A stretch of 64,000 nucleotides of DNA from assembly GCA_964516305.1 (NCBI GenBank), contig CAZEZH010000003.1:10199-74198 (forward strand), read 5' to 3'. The first letter of the stretch is position 1; each line of letters opens with the position of its first letter. The notes beneath the pieces are model-generated. The model saw only the letters and a list, made by a program, of their open reading frames with translations, was not told the DNA's origin and did not search any database. A program made the position numbers and the translations under genes. Positions 50,334-58,675 of the stretch are shown in pieces. This stretch comes from Lamprobacter sp964516305. GTDB lineage: Bacteria > Pseudomonadota > Gammaproteobacteria > Chromatiales > Chromatiaceae.

Positions 50334-50337
50334 GATT

Positions 50338-51147
50338 CTAGGCTCCGTTCTCGGCAGCGCCGACGCCAGGTTTGCTCGGATCGCGGATCTCGTCGTGATA
50401 GGTGGCAGCAAAAGAGTGCAGGGTATCCTCGATGAATGAGGGCAGACGACGCTTGGTAATCAGCGAGATCCCCTCCAGCACCATATTCATCGCGATGAGC
50501 CGTTCCTCGGTTCGCCGCTCGAGCTTTACGGCAAAGGGCTTGAACACCAAATTGGCGAGCAGGATGCCGTAAAAGGTCGTGAGCATGGCGACGGCCATGG
50601 CCGGCCCGATCACCTGCAGGTCACCAGCCTCCATGACCTCGAGCATGTTCACGAGCCCAACCAGGGTGCCGATCATGCCGAAGGCCGGCGCATAGGTGGC
50701 CATGGTATGAAAGATTTGGGCCTCGGCATGCTCCCGTGCCTTGAGCCGCGCGATGCGCCAGCTGAGCAGGTCAAAGATCTCCTGCTCCTTGGTATTGGCA
50801 ATCACCAGCTGGATGCCACTGCGGAGAAAGGGGTTGCGCGTTTGCTCGAGTGCCGCTTCTACGGCGCGGACATCGCCCTTGAACCAGAGCCGCGACATGT
50901 CAACCAGCTCTTTGATGTCGTCGCGCGTGTAGGTGTTCTCACGACGAAAAACGACGCCGACCAGGCCAACAACCCGCACCACCTCGCGCAGCGGGTAGCT
51001 GATAAAGGTTGCCGCCATGGTGCCCGTCAGCACGATGGCGAGGCCGGGAAGATTAAGAAAACTGTCCGGAGATTCGGCCGTAAAAAATAGGACGGTGCCA
51101 AGCAACAGGATGCTGGCGAAGATACCAATAACTGTGGAGGGATTCAT
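50338..51147 (-). CDS. motA: Flagellar stator protein MotA-like
   Basis: A 269-residue stator subunit of the MotA/TolQ/ExbB type. Membrane helices are at about residues 5-25, 32-52, 150-172 and 183-205, in the order seen in MotA/PomA. The conserved APAFGMIGTLVGLVNMLEVM and AVAMLTTFYGILLANLVFKP segments line the ion path. The large cytoplasmic loop is rich in charged residues (SRLWFKGDVRAVEAALEQTR), where the torque-generating charges lie. Sequence resembles the PomA/MotA group, so whether it uses protons or sodium cannot be told. It follows fliA by 33 bases. Confidence 0.93.
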   Translation of the reverse strand: MNPSTVIGIFASILLLGTVLFFTAESPDSFLNLPGLAIVLTGTMAATFISYPLREVVRVVGLVGVVFRRENTYTRDDIKELVDMSRLWFKGDVRAVEAALEQTRNPFLRSGIQLVIANTKEQEIFDLLSWRIARLKAREHAEAQIFHTMATYAPAFGMIGTLVGLVNMLEVMEAGDLQVIGPAMAVAMLTTFYGILLANLVFKPFAVKLERRTEERLIAMNMVLEGISLITKRRLPSFIEDTLHSFAATYHDEIRDPSKPGVGAAENGA

Positions 51148-51180
51148 GGAGGCTAAATGATGAAAAAGAACGACAGGTTG

Positions 51181-51894
51181 TTACTGATTGACTGCGGTTT
51201 CATGGAGCCGCGCCCTGAGCCGGCTGAGTGCTTGGCTGTGGAGTTGACAGACGCGCGACTCGCTGACACCAAGGACGGCACCGATCTCCTTCAGATTGAG
51301 TTCCTCCTGGTAATAGAGCGCCATCATCAGCTTCTCGCGTTCGGGTAGGGCGTCGATACTCGCGATCAGCCTTTCACGCTGTTCATCATCCAGAAGGCTG
51401 GTTAGCGATGGGTCGGCAGGTCGGCTCGCGGCCCCCGGCTCGAGCCCTTCCTGGAGCAGTTCCTCGAAGGGTAGGAACTGGCCGTTGTTGGTATCGCTCA
51501 GTAAGTGTCGGTAGTCAGCGAGGTCCATCTCAAGTGCTTCGGCGATCTCGTGCTCCTCGGGCGCACGACCAAACTGTTGCTCCAGCCGGTGCACGGCTTC
51601 ATCCATCGCGCGGGCATTGCGGCGGACGCTGCGCGGCAGCCAATCGCGACTTCGCAATTCATCGAGCATCGCGCCGCGGATGCGCTGGTTGGCAAACGTG
51701 GCAAAGCTTGCGCCCTGGCTCGCGTCGAAACGTCCCAAGGCCTCCAGCAGCCCAAGCGTCCCGGCCTGGATCAGATCATCGAGCTCGATACTTGACGGTA
51801 GCTTCACCTGCAGCGCAAGCGCTTGTCGGCGGACCTGCGGCAGATACTGCGTCACCAGCTCGTGTTGTTCGATCTTGCCTTTCGCAGTATACAT
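51181..51894 (-). CDS. fliA: Flagellar RNA polymerase sigma factor FliA (sigma-28)
   Basis: A 237-residue sigma-70-family factor that transcribes late flagellar and chemotaxis genes. Region 2 is VTQYLPQVRRQALALQVKLP, DDLIQAGTLGLLEALGRFDA and FATFANQRIRGAMLDELRSR DWLPRSVRR. Region 4 is EREKLMMALYYQEELNLKEI with the HTH IGAVLGVSESRVCQLHSQAL. Its promoters TAAA-N15-GCCGATAA are in this window at fliD and flgM. FlgM, encoded nearby, is its anti-sigma factor. It follows flhE (30 bases) and precedes motA, on one strand with flhB-flhA. Confidence 0.97.
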   Translation of the reverse strand: MYTAKGKIEQHELVTQYLPQVRRQALALQVKLPSSIELDDLIQAGTLGLLEALGRFDASQGASFATFANQRIRGAMLDELRSRDWLPRSVRRNARAMDEAVHRLEQQFGRAPEEHEIAEALEMDLADYRHLLSDTNNGQFLPFEELLQEGLEPGAASRPADPSLTSLLDDEQRERLIASIDALPEREKLMMALYYQEELNLKEIGAVLGVSESRVCQLHSQALSRLRARLHETAVNQ

Positions 51895-51924
51895 CCGGTT
51901 CGTCTTGCCCTCGTCGGCACTCTG

Positions 51925-52428
51925 TCACAGATAATTGACTATGAGCTGCAGTCTTCGCACCACAACGGCCTGTCGCTGTCCCGGCGCGAGGGAAAATTGG
52001 AACCGCAGGGGCCGTGTTGCGGGGAGTCCCGACAGCCCGCGGCTGCGACCGCGCATCCCTGCAATCTCGACACAGGTATCAGCCTGACACAAACGGCCTC
52101 TCAAGTCCGCGCCAGGCGGAGCCTCGAAGCGCCAGACCAGGCTGATGATCTCCCCTTTAGTCACCGAGGCTGGCGGCTGCAGCAGCGCCGAGTGGCTCTC
52201 GCGCTCGGCCATGATGACTCGTAGTGGCGGGGCAGTCGCAACCCAACTCCCTGCTGCCGCAGCGGGCACCGCGACCAGTGATAACGACCAACATAGCGCC
52301 ATCACGGCGGTGCGAGCCGCAACGCCAGCGGCAACCACAGCCGAAGCCGCACCCGCAGCACTGGTCAGACTCTTTGACGACCTTGGCTTGCGCGCAGCGT
52401 CGATGATGATGATGGCGTCGCCTCTCAT
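51925..52428 (-). CDS. flhE: Flagellar protein FlhE
   Basis: A 167-residue exported protein from ATG 52428 with AGAGG five bases upstream. The N-terminal ~60 residues form an Ala-rich leader with a hydrophobic stretch ending at VAVPAAAA; an ATG at 52302 would give a shorter signal. The rest matches enterobacterial FlhE: GSWVATAPPLRVI, ISLVWRFEAPPGADLRGRLC and CVEIAGMRGRSRGLSGLPAT, then the ending RPLRFQF with LQLIVNYL. FlhE is periplasmic and is tied to the export gate; loss in Salmonella leaks protons and affects biofilm. It follows flhA by nine bases, the flhBAE order. Confidence 0.88.
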   Translation of the reverse strand: MRGDAIIIIDAARKPRSSKSLTSAAGAASAVVAAGVAARTAVMALCWSLSLVAVPAAAAGSWVATAPPLRVIMAERESHSALLQPPASVTKGEIISLVWRFEAPPGADLRGRLCQADTCVEIAGMRGRSRGLSGLPATRPLRFQFSLAPGQRQAVVVRRLQLIVNYL

Positions 52429-52437
52429 GGTGCCTCT

Positions 52438-54519
52438 CTACTGAGCTCCGATCAATTGGGCTACTCTCAGCGTGCGATCATCCGGTATCTCGGCCTGTGA
52501 CATCACCACCAGGTGGCGCAAGCGCCGGCGTAGGAAACGGGCAAGTACAGCTCTGAGGCTATGTTGGACGACTAGCACGGGCGGGTCGCCGCCAGCCTCC
52601 TGGCGGCTCAGCGCCTTCTCGGACTGCTGCATCAAGGTTTCCGCCAAGCCGGGCTCCAGCGCGCCGTTACCACTCATGGCCTGCAGCAAGACCTGCTCGA
52701 GTTGGGTGTCGAGGCCAATCACCCGAAGCACCTGCTCGCCGGGGAACCACTGCTGGACGATGGCGCGCCCGAGCGCGATACGGACCGAGGCCGTCAGTTC
52801 GCCAAGGTCCTGCTGTTGCGGCGCGTGCTCGGCCAGCGTGTCGAGGATGGTGCGAAGATCCCGAATCGGGACCTCTTCAACCAACAGGTTTTGCAACAGG
52901 CGCTGGAGTGCCGTGAGCGAGATCAGCTTGGGCACCACCTCGTCGACCAGCCCTTTCTGCTCGTCTCCAAGCTTGTCGAGCAGACTTTGCACCTCGGCAC
53001 GTCCGAGCATCTCGGCGGCATGCCGGTGCAGGAGATGGTTCAGGTGCGTTGCAACCACGGTGCTGGCATCCACCACGGTATAGCCATACACCTGGGCATG
53101 CTCGCGCTGATCGCTGCCGATCCAAACGGCGGGCAGGCCAAAGGCTGGGTCTTGGGTCGGGGTACCCTCCAGCTTGCCGGTGACCTGCCCGGGATCGATG
53201 GCCAGCCATTTGCCGGGAAAGACCTCGGAGCGGCCGATCTCGGCATCCTTGAGTGAGACCAGATAGGTGTTGGGCCCCAGCTCCAGATTGTCGCGAATAT
53301 GGACCACAGGCGGCAGGAAACCGACATCCTGAGCGAACTTCTTGCGTACGCTCTTGATGCGACCGAGCAGCTCGGCTTGCTGGCGTTGATCGACCAGGGG
53401 GATAAGTCGGTGCCCGACCTCGAGCCCCAGGGTGTCGACCAGCTGTACATCGTCCCAGCTTGCCTCTGGGGCCTCCTGCGCTGCGGCTTGTGGCTCGGCA
53501 GCGGTGGTCTCGATGAGCAGTTTTTTCCGCTGATGCAGAAGGTACCAAGCGAGGCCCCCGAGCAGGCTGGTGAAGACCAAAAAGACCAGATTGGGCATGC
53601 CCGGAACCAGACCCAGCAAGCCCATCACGATCGCTGCCAGGATCATCACCTGCGGGTTGATGAACAGCTGACTGATCATCTGCTGCCCGACGTCCTGCTC
53701 AGTGTTGACGCGGGAGACGGTCACACCCGCTGCGGTCGAGATCACCAACGCCGGGATCTGTGCGACCAAGCCGTCGCCGATGGTCATCAGGGTATAGGTG
53801 CGCCCGGCATCAGCGAAGCTCATGTCATGCTGCATCATCCCGATCAGCAGGCCACCGATGATATTGATCACCATGATCACCAGGCCGGCGGTCGCATCGC
53901 CGCGGACGAATTTACTGGCACCATCCATCGAGCCGTAGAAATCCGCCTCTTGTGACACCTCACTGCGGCGTCTGCGGGCATCGTCCTCGCCGATCAGTCC
54001 GGCGTTGAGATCGGCGTCGATCGCCATCTGCTTACCCGGCATGGCGTCGAGCATGAACCGTGCGCCGACCTCAGCGATACGCCCGGCGCCCTTGGTGATG
54101 ACCATGAAATTGATGATCACCAAGATCAGGAACACCACCAGACCCACGGCGAAATTACCGCCGATCAGGAACTCGCCGAAGGCCTGGATGACCTTGCCAG
54201 CACTATCGCCACCCTGATGCCCTTCCATCAGGATGACGCGGGTCGAGGCGACGTTCAGAGAAAGCCGCAGCAGCGTCGTGAACAGCAGCACCGCCGGAAA
54301 GGCCGCGAAGTCCAGCGGCTTCTGGGTGAACATGCTCACCAGCAGTACCAGCACCGCCAGGGCGATATTGAAGGTGAACAGCAGGTCGAGGACGAAAGGC
54401 GGCAGCGGCAAGATCATCATGCTGAGAATCAGCAAGATGAGTAGGGGCCCGGCCAGTACCTTCATCGGTACCTGGCTGAGCCAGGCCTGTTTGTCGATCA
54501 GCGCACTCAGGGCGCTCAT
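52438..54519 (-). CDS. flhA: Flagellar export gate protein FlhA
   Basis: A 693-residue export-gate protein, of usual family length. Eight membrane helices occupy the first ~325 residues, with VLVLLVSMFTQKPLDFAAFP, LNVASTRVILMEGHQGGDSA, the FHIPEP-family segment VFLILVIINFMVITKGAGRI and FMLDAMPGKQMAIDADLNAG. A cytoplasmic domain follows (ADFYGSMDGASKFVRGDATA, WDDVQLVDTLGLEVGHRLIP, PPVVHIRDNLELGPNTYLVS). The C-terminus ends in VAQLIGAQ. It overlaps flhB by four bases and is followed by flhE. Confidence 0.97.
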   Translation of the reverse strand: MSALSALIDKQAWLSQVPMKVLAGPLLILLILSMMILPLPPFVLDLLFTFNIALAVLVLLVSMFTQKPLDFAAFPAVLLFTTLLRLSLNVASTRVILMEGHQGGDSAGKVIQAFGEFLIGGNFAVGLVVFLILVIINFMVITKGAGRIAEVGARFMLDAMPGKQMAIDADLNAGLIGEDDARRRRSEVSQEADFYGSMDGASKFVRGDATAGLVIMVINIIGGLLIGMMQHDMSFADAGRTYTLMTIGDGLVAQIPALVISTAAGVTVSRVNTEQDVGQQMISQLFINPQVMILAAIVMGLLGLVPGMPNLVFLVFTSLLGGLAWYLLHQRKKLLIETTAAEPQAAAQEAPEASWDDVQLVDTLGLEVGHRLIPLVDQRQQAELLGRIKSVRKKFAQDVGFLPPVVHIRDNLELGPNTYLVSLKDAEIGRSEVFPGKWLAIDPGQVTGKLEGTPTQDPAFGLPAVWIGSDQREHAQVYGYTVVDASTVVATHLNHLLHRHAAEMLGRAEVQSLLDKLGDEQKGLVDEVVPKLISLTALQRLLQNLLVEEVPIRDLRTILDTLAEHAPQQQDLGELTASVRIALGRAIVQQWFPGEQVLRVIGLDTQLEQVLLQAMSGNGALEPGLAETLMQQSEKALSRQEAGGDPPVLVVQHSLRAVLARFLRRRLRHLVVMSQAEIPDDRTLRVAQLIGAQ

Positions 54520-55682
54520 GTGCGCGCCTCAGATCTCGGACTCTCCGCTGGGACCTGGAGTGCCTCCGGTATCGGAAGGTCTTCCGGGGTGGGTGGGGGC
54601 CTACCGCCTTCGCTATTGGACTGCCGTAGCTGGAAGGCCCAGGCCATCACCTCTGCAACCGCGGTATAAAGGGCCATGGGGATCTCGGCGTCGAGGTCGA
54701 CGTAGCGATAGAGTGCACGCGCCAGCGGCGGCGACTGCAACCGAGGGACGCCATGGGCATCGCCAAGCTCGCAGATCCGCGCGGCAACCCGATCGGCACC
54801 CTTGGCAACCAGACGCGGTGCCGACATGCCTTGCTCGTCGTACCTGAGCGCGACGGCATAGTGATCTGGATTGGTGATGATTACGTCCGCTTCCGGCACC
54901 TTGCTCATCATGCGGCCGCGCGCCATGGCCTGCTGTTGCTGTCGAATGTGTGCTTTGACCTGGGGGTCTCCCTCTGACTCCTTGTGCTCGCGTTTGACCT
55001 CTTCTTTGGTCATCTTTAGCTTCTTGGAGTGACTCCAAATCTGATAAGGGACATCGATCAGGATGACCACGAGCAGGGTCAATACCATCAAGCCGCTCGC
55101 CACCGCGGCCATCTCAAGGGCGTTCGCCAGTGCCTGCTGGATCGGCTGATCCATCAGATCCATATAACGCCCGCGGTTGGCCATCAGGTAGGCGACTGCG
55201 ACGCTGCCGACGAGGGCAGATTTGGCAATCGCCTTGGCCAGCTCAACCAGTGCCTGAACCCCGAGAACCCGCTTAATGCCTTTGATCGGGTTAAGCTTAG
55301 AGAGCTGGGGCTGAAGCGCCTTAGCTGAGACCAACCAGCCGCCTAAGAGTGCTGGCGCGACCAAGGCCGTCAGTGTCAGCAAGAGAAAAAGGGGCAACAT
55401 CACATACAGGCTGCGCTCGACCAGGTCGGTGGCCTTGACGAGCATCGGCAGCACCTCGAGCGCATCGCGCCGCTCGAACAGGAACGCCTGCTCCATGATC
55501 AACCCAAGCTGATCATAGATCATCGCGCCCGCAAACCAGAAGCCTCCAACCCCGACCAGCAGCAGCATGAAGGTCGTCAGCTCGCGGGAACGCGCAACTT
55601 GCCCCTCCTCGCGCGCCTTCTCTAATCGTCGTGGTGTGGCTTCTTCGGTTTTTTCTTGGTCGTTGCCTTGGTCTTCGGCCAT
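54516..55682 (-). CDS. flhB: Flagellar export switch protein FlhB, with NPDH in place of NPTH
   Basis: A 388-residue export-switch protein. Four membrane helices lie in the first ~210 residues (LGVGGFWFAGAMIYDQLGLI and so on). The cytoplasmic part carries KLKMTKEEVKREHKESEGDP and the autocleavage loop, here VIITNPDHYAVALRYDEQGM with NPDH at residues 271-274; the family consensus is NPTH. After it come VAKGADRVAARICELGDAHG and the C-terminal FQLRQSNSEGGRPP. The Asn and Pro that carry out cleavage are intact. The tail of ~30 residues is Pro-rich. The gene is coupled to flhA and lies 105 bases after cheZ. Confidence 0.96.
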   Translation of the reverse strand: MAEDQGNDQEKTEEATPRRLEKAREEGQVARSRELTTFMLLLVGVGGFWFAGAMIYDQLGLIMEQAFLFERRDALEVLPMLVKATDLVERSLYVMLPLFLLLTLTALVAPALLGGWLVSAKALQPQLSKLNPIKGIKRVLGVQALVELAKAIAKSALVGSVAVAYLMANRGRYMDLMDQPIQQALANALEMAAVASGLMVLTLLVVILIDVPYQIWSHSKKLKMTKEEVKREHKESEGDPQVKAHIRQQQQAMARGRMMSKVPEADVIITNPDHYAVALRYDEQGMSAPRLVAKGADRVAARICELGDAHGVPRLQSPPLARALYRYVDLDAEIPMALYTAVAEVMAWAFQLRQSNSEGGRPPPTPEDLPIPEALQVPAESPRSEART

Positions 55683-55787
55683 CGCAGGTCATCGAGCATG
55701 CGGATCAATCGTCACCGGTCTTCGCGGAAGCCGGGCTTCGCAACAGCGATGGTGCCTTTGGTAGGGAGACGGGGCAAGCGGAGGAGT

Positions 55788-56453
55788 TCAGAAGCCAAGC
55801 TCGTCGAGCAGCGAGTCGACCTGATCCTGGCTCCCTACCACATCATTAGCATGGGGATCGATCTGCGGACCATTGAGCAGGTTATCACTGCGAGTGCTAT
55901 CGGCCCGGCGCTGCATCTCTTCACGCGCCTGCCCTTCCGGTACGCTGTCGATCAGCACTTGGACGAGCTGATTCTCAATCTCCCGGATGACCTCCATCAT
56001 CCGCTTGATCACCTGGCCCGTCAGGTCCTGAAAGTCCTGTGCCATCATGATCTCGAGCAATTCCTTGTTGGTTGCTTGCGCCTTCTCCGGCACATCAGCG
56101 AGATAACTGCGGGTGTCCTCGACAAGCGCGCGAGCGGTGTCGAGTTCACGTGGCTCTGCAAACCATTCGCCCCAGCGTTTATCCAGGGCTTCGGCACGGC
56201 TTGACAGGTCGTCCTGCAGCGGTTGCGCGCGATCGATTGCATTCAGCGCGCGATGGGCCGCCTGTTCGGTCATGTTGGCAATGTAGTTGAGCCGGTCACG
56301 GGCGTCCGGGATCGCCTCAGCGGCCTTCTCGATCTCTTTATCGAGACCGAGTTCGCGCATGCTGTCGCGCAGCAATCGTGTCAGATTCCCGATGCGGTTG
56401 ACCAGCTCTTCCATGCCATGCTGATCGTCTGCCGGTTTTTGAGTCGTGGTCAT
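55788..56453 (-). CDS. cheZ: CheY-P phosphatase CheZ
   Basis: A 221-residue helical phosphatase that ends the CheY-P signal. The start is ATG 56453 (MTTTQKPADDQHGMEELVNR) with GGAG upstream; the open frame continues into cheY without homology. Conserved text: NRIGNLTRLLRDSMRELGL, DARDRLNYIANMTEQAAHRA, and IMMAQDFQDLTGQVIKRMME, which carries the catalytic Gln (in DFQDLTGQ). It ends in DQVDSLLDELGF, the canonical CheY-binding C-terminal peptide. It lies 40 bases after cheY. CheZ rather than CheC/CheX as phosphatase fits a beta/gammaproteobacterial pathway. Confidence 0.96.
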   Translation of the reverse strand: MTTTQKPADDQHGMEELVNRIGNLTRLLRDSMRELGLDKEIEKAAEAIPDARDRLNYIANMTEQAAHRALNAIDRAQPLQDDLSSRAEALDKRWGEWFAEPRELDTARALVEDTRSYLADVPEKAQATNKELLEIMMAQDFQDLTGQVIKRMMEVIREIENQLVQVLIDSVPEGQAREEMQRRADSTRSDNLLNGPQIDPHANDVVGSQDQVDSLLDELGF

Positions 56454-56493
56454 CGTCTGTCTCCAGCAATCCGGGGCCGTCGTCGTCTTGCTG

Positions 56494-56883
56494 TCACCAG
56501 CCCAGTTTCTCGAAGATCTTGTTGAGCTTCTCGTCGAGCGTGGCGGCAGTGAACGGCTTGACCACATAGCCACTGGCGCCCGCCTGGGCTGCCGCGATGA
56601 TATTTTCCTTCTTCGCCTCGGCAGTGACCATCAAGACCGGTAAGTCTTTGAGGTTGGGATCGGCACGAATCTGTTTGAGCATCTCCATACCATCCAGGTT
56701 CGGCATGTTCCAGTCGGCGACGACGAAGTCAAAGCCTCCGGCCTTGAGCTTATTCAGGGCGTCCTGGCCATCCTCGGCCTCTTCAACGTTGGTGAAGCCG
56801 AGTTCTTTTAGCAGACTCCGCACGATGCGTCGCATGGTCGGGAAGTCATCGACTACGAGTATGCCTATGTTTTTATCTACCAT
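56494..56883 (-). CDS. cheY: Chemotaxis response regulator CheY
   Basis: A 129-residue single-domain response regulator. Phospho-Asp57 is in FVVADWNMPNLDGMEML, with acidic pocket Asp12 and Asp13 (ILVVDDFPTMRRIVR), Thr in VLMVTAEAKKENI and Lys in VVKPFTAATLDEKLNKIFEK. Phosphorylated CheY binds FliM and changes rotation. Strongly similar to E. coli CheY. It is placed with cheZ between an MCP and flhB. Confidence 0.98.
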   Translation of the reverse strand: MVDKNIGILVVDDFPTMRRIVRSLLKELGFTNVEEAEDGQDALNKLKAGGFDFVVADWNMPNLDGMEMLKQIRADPNLKDLPVLMVTAEAKKENIIAAAQAGASGYVVKPFTAATLDEKLNKIFEKLGW

Positions 56884-56907
56884 CGCGAATCCTCTGTCTA
56901 TTCGTCT

Positions 56908-58629
56908 CTAGAAGGCTTCCCACTCGTCTTCAGTGGACGTTGTCTGTCGCTGCTCCGGCTGAGCCGGGGATTCTTGCCGGTCGGCAGCGGGTAGCGCCGC
57001 TGGCCTCGCTTTCGGCGCCGCGCTGCTTCGCTTTTGAGCGGCTGGCTGAGCGGCTGGCGGTCGCTGGGACGTGCTCGCCGTGGTTGCCAAGCGGAACTTT
57101 GAGATCGCCTCTTCCATACGGCTGGCCTGTTCCTCCAAGGAGGCAGCAGCTGCTGATGCTTCCTGCACGAGTGCCGCGTTCTGCTGCGTCACCTCATCCA
57201 TCTGGCCGACGGCCTGACTGACCTGATCGATGCCCTGACTCTGCTCTTGTGAGGCGGCCGAGATCTCGTCCATGATATCAGTGACCCGGCGCACGGCTCC
57301 AACCACCTCTTCCATGGTGGTGCCTGCATCTTCGGCCAATGATGAGCCGGCCTGGATCTGGGAAACAGCCCCTTCGATCAATTCCTTGATCTCTTTTGCC
57401 GCATCGGCGCTGCGACTCGCGAGGTTGCGGACCGCACCTGCCACTACGGCAAAACCGCGGCCCTGCTCGCCAGCGCGGGCGGCTTCGACCGAGGCGTTGA
57501 GGGCCAGGATGTTGGTTTGGAAGGCGATCGAATCGATCACGTTGGTAATCTCAGCGATCTGCTGTGAACTCTCCGAGATGCCGTGCATGGTCTTGACCAC
57601 CCGCCCGACGACCTCGCCACCGCGCTCGGCCGTGGACGACGCCTCCAGCGCTAGCCCACTTGCCTGACGAGCATTGTCGGCGTTCTGCTTCACCGTAGCC
57701 GTGAGTTCTTCCATGCTCGAGGCGGTCTGCTCAAGTGCAGAGGCCTGCTCCTCGGTGCGCGAAGACAGGTCGGCGTTGCCGGCGGCGATCTCGCTAGCGC
57801 CGACGTGAATCGATTGACTTCCTAGCCGAACCTCGCCGATGACCCCAGACAGGTGCGCGACCATGCGTTTCATCGCAACCAGCACGCTGTTGCTATCGTT
57901 AGATTTGGTCTCGATCTGAAGGCTGAGGTCTCGGTCTGCAACGCGGTTGGCGATCTCAGCCACCTGATAGGGCTCAGCCCCAAGCTGACGATTGATGCCT
58001 GCGATGATGAGCCAGGCCAGAAGGATGCCGCCAATCAGCACCACCACGAGGGCGATGATGATCGCATTCCGATTACTGAGATACTGCGCGGACGCTTGCT
58101 CATAAGTGGCCTCAGCAACCTCGAGCTGAACCGTCATCAGCGCCTGAAAGCCCTCGGAGATCGGATCGATGACCGAATAAAGCCGCTGACGAACGAACTC
58201 CTCGAGGGCCGCGTCATCCTCTTGCTGCAGGATCTGTTGCAGCTCGTTGAGATTGCTGTCGGCACTCGCTAGCAGCGGGTTCAGCTCTGCGACCAGCCGT
58301 TCTTCCTCCGGCACCAGCATGGTCTGTTGATAGGCCTGCCAGGTCGACTCGATCTCGGCTAGCCCTGAGGTGATTGCGCTGCGGCCCTGGGCCCAGCTGA
58401 GCGTCCCATCGCTGACCTTGTGGGATGTGTCGACGATGTTGACGGCATAGTTCTCCACAATCGACTCGAGCTGGCGCAGCGGTATCACCCGATCCTTGTA
58501 GACTGTATCGAGTCCCTTGACTGCCTGTTGTTGGCCGTAAAGCCCGAGCAGGGTGAGTGCGATCAGGGCAACGGCTAGCAAACCCACCAGCAGGGAGAGC
58601 TGAGTGGCGATTCGAATATTCTTGAACAT
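56908..58629 (-). CDS. Methyl-accepting chemotaxis protein, four-helix sensor, CheR-docking tail
   Basis: A 573-residue receptor. TM1 is at about residues 11-32, a four-helix-bundle sensor (4HB_MCP type) follows to about residue 188 (VKGLDTVYKDRVIPLRQLES), and TM2 (AIIIALVVVLIGGILLAWLI) at about 189-210. The HAMP-like part and signalling domain contain the canonical tip IAFQTNILALNASVEAARAG. The tail ends in EDEWEAF, a CheR-binding pentapeptide of the NWETF type (here EWEAF). It lies 24 bases upstream of cheY and 46 after cheB on the same strand. Confidence 0.95.
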   Translation of the reverse strand: MFKNIRIATQLSLLVGLLAVALIALTLLGLYGQQQAVKGLDTVYKDRVIPLRQLESIVENYAVNIVDTSHKVSDGTLSWAQGRSAITSGLAEIESTWQAYQQTMLVPEEERLVAELNPLLASADSNLNELQQILQQEDDAALEEFVRQRLYSVIDPISEGFQALMTVQLEVAEATYEQASAQYLSNRNAIIIALVVVLIGGILLAWLIIAGINRQLGAEPYQVAEIANRVADRDLSLQIETKSNDSNSVLVAMKRMVAHLSGVIGEVRLGSQSIHVGASEIAAGNADLSSRTEEQASALEQTASSMEELTATVKQNADNARQASGLALEASSTAERGGEVVGRVVKTMHGISESSQQIAEITNVIDSIAFQTNILALNASVEAARAGEQGRGFAVVAGAVRNLASRSADAAKEIKELIEGAVSQIQAGSSLAEDAGTTMEEVVGAVRRVTDIMDEISAASQEQSQGIDQVSQAVGQMDEVTQQNAALVQEASAAAASLEEQASRMEEAISKFRLATTASTSQRPPAAQPAAQKRSSAAPKARPAALPAADRQESPAQPEQRQTTSTEDEWEAF

Positions 58630-58675
58630 CTCGTCTTGCCCTCGTCTTAGAATCGCGCTGGCCGCCGTGGATCAG

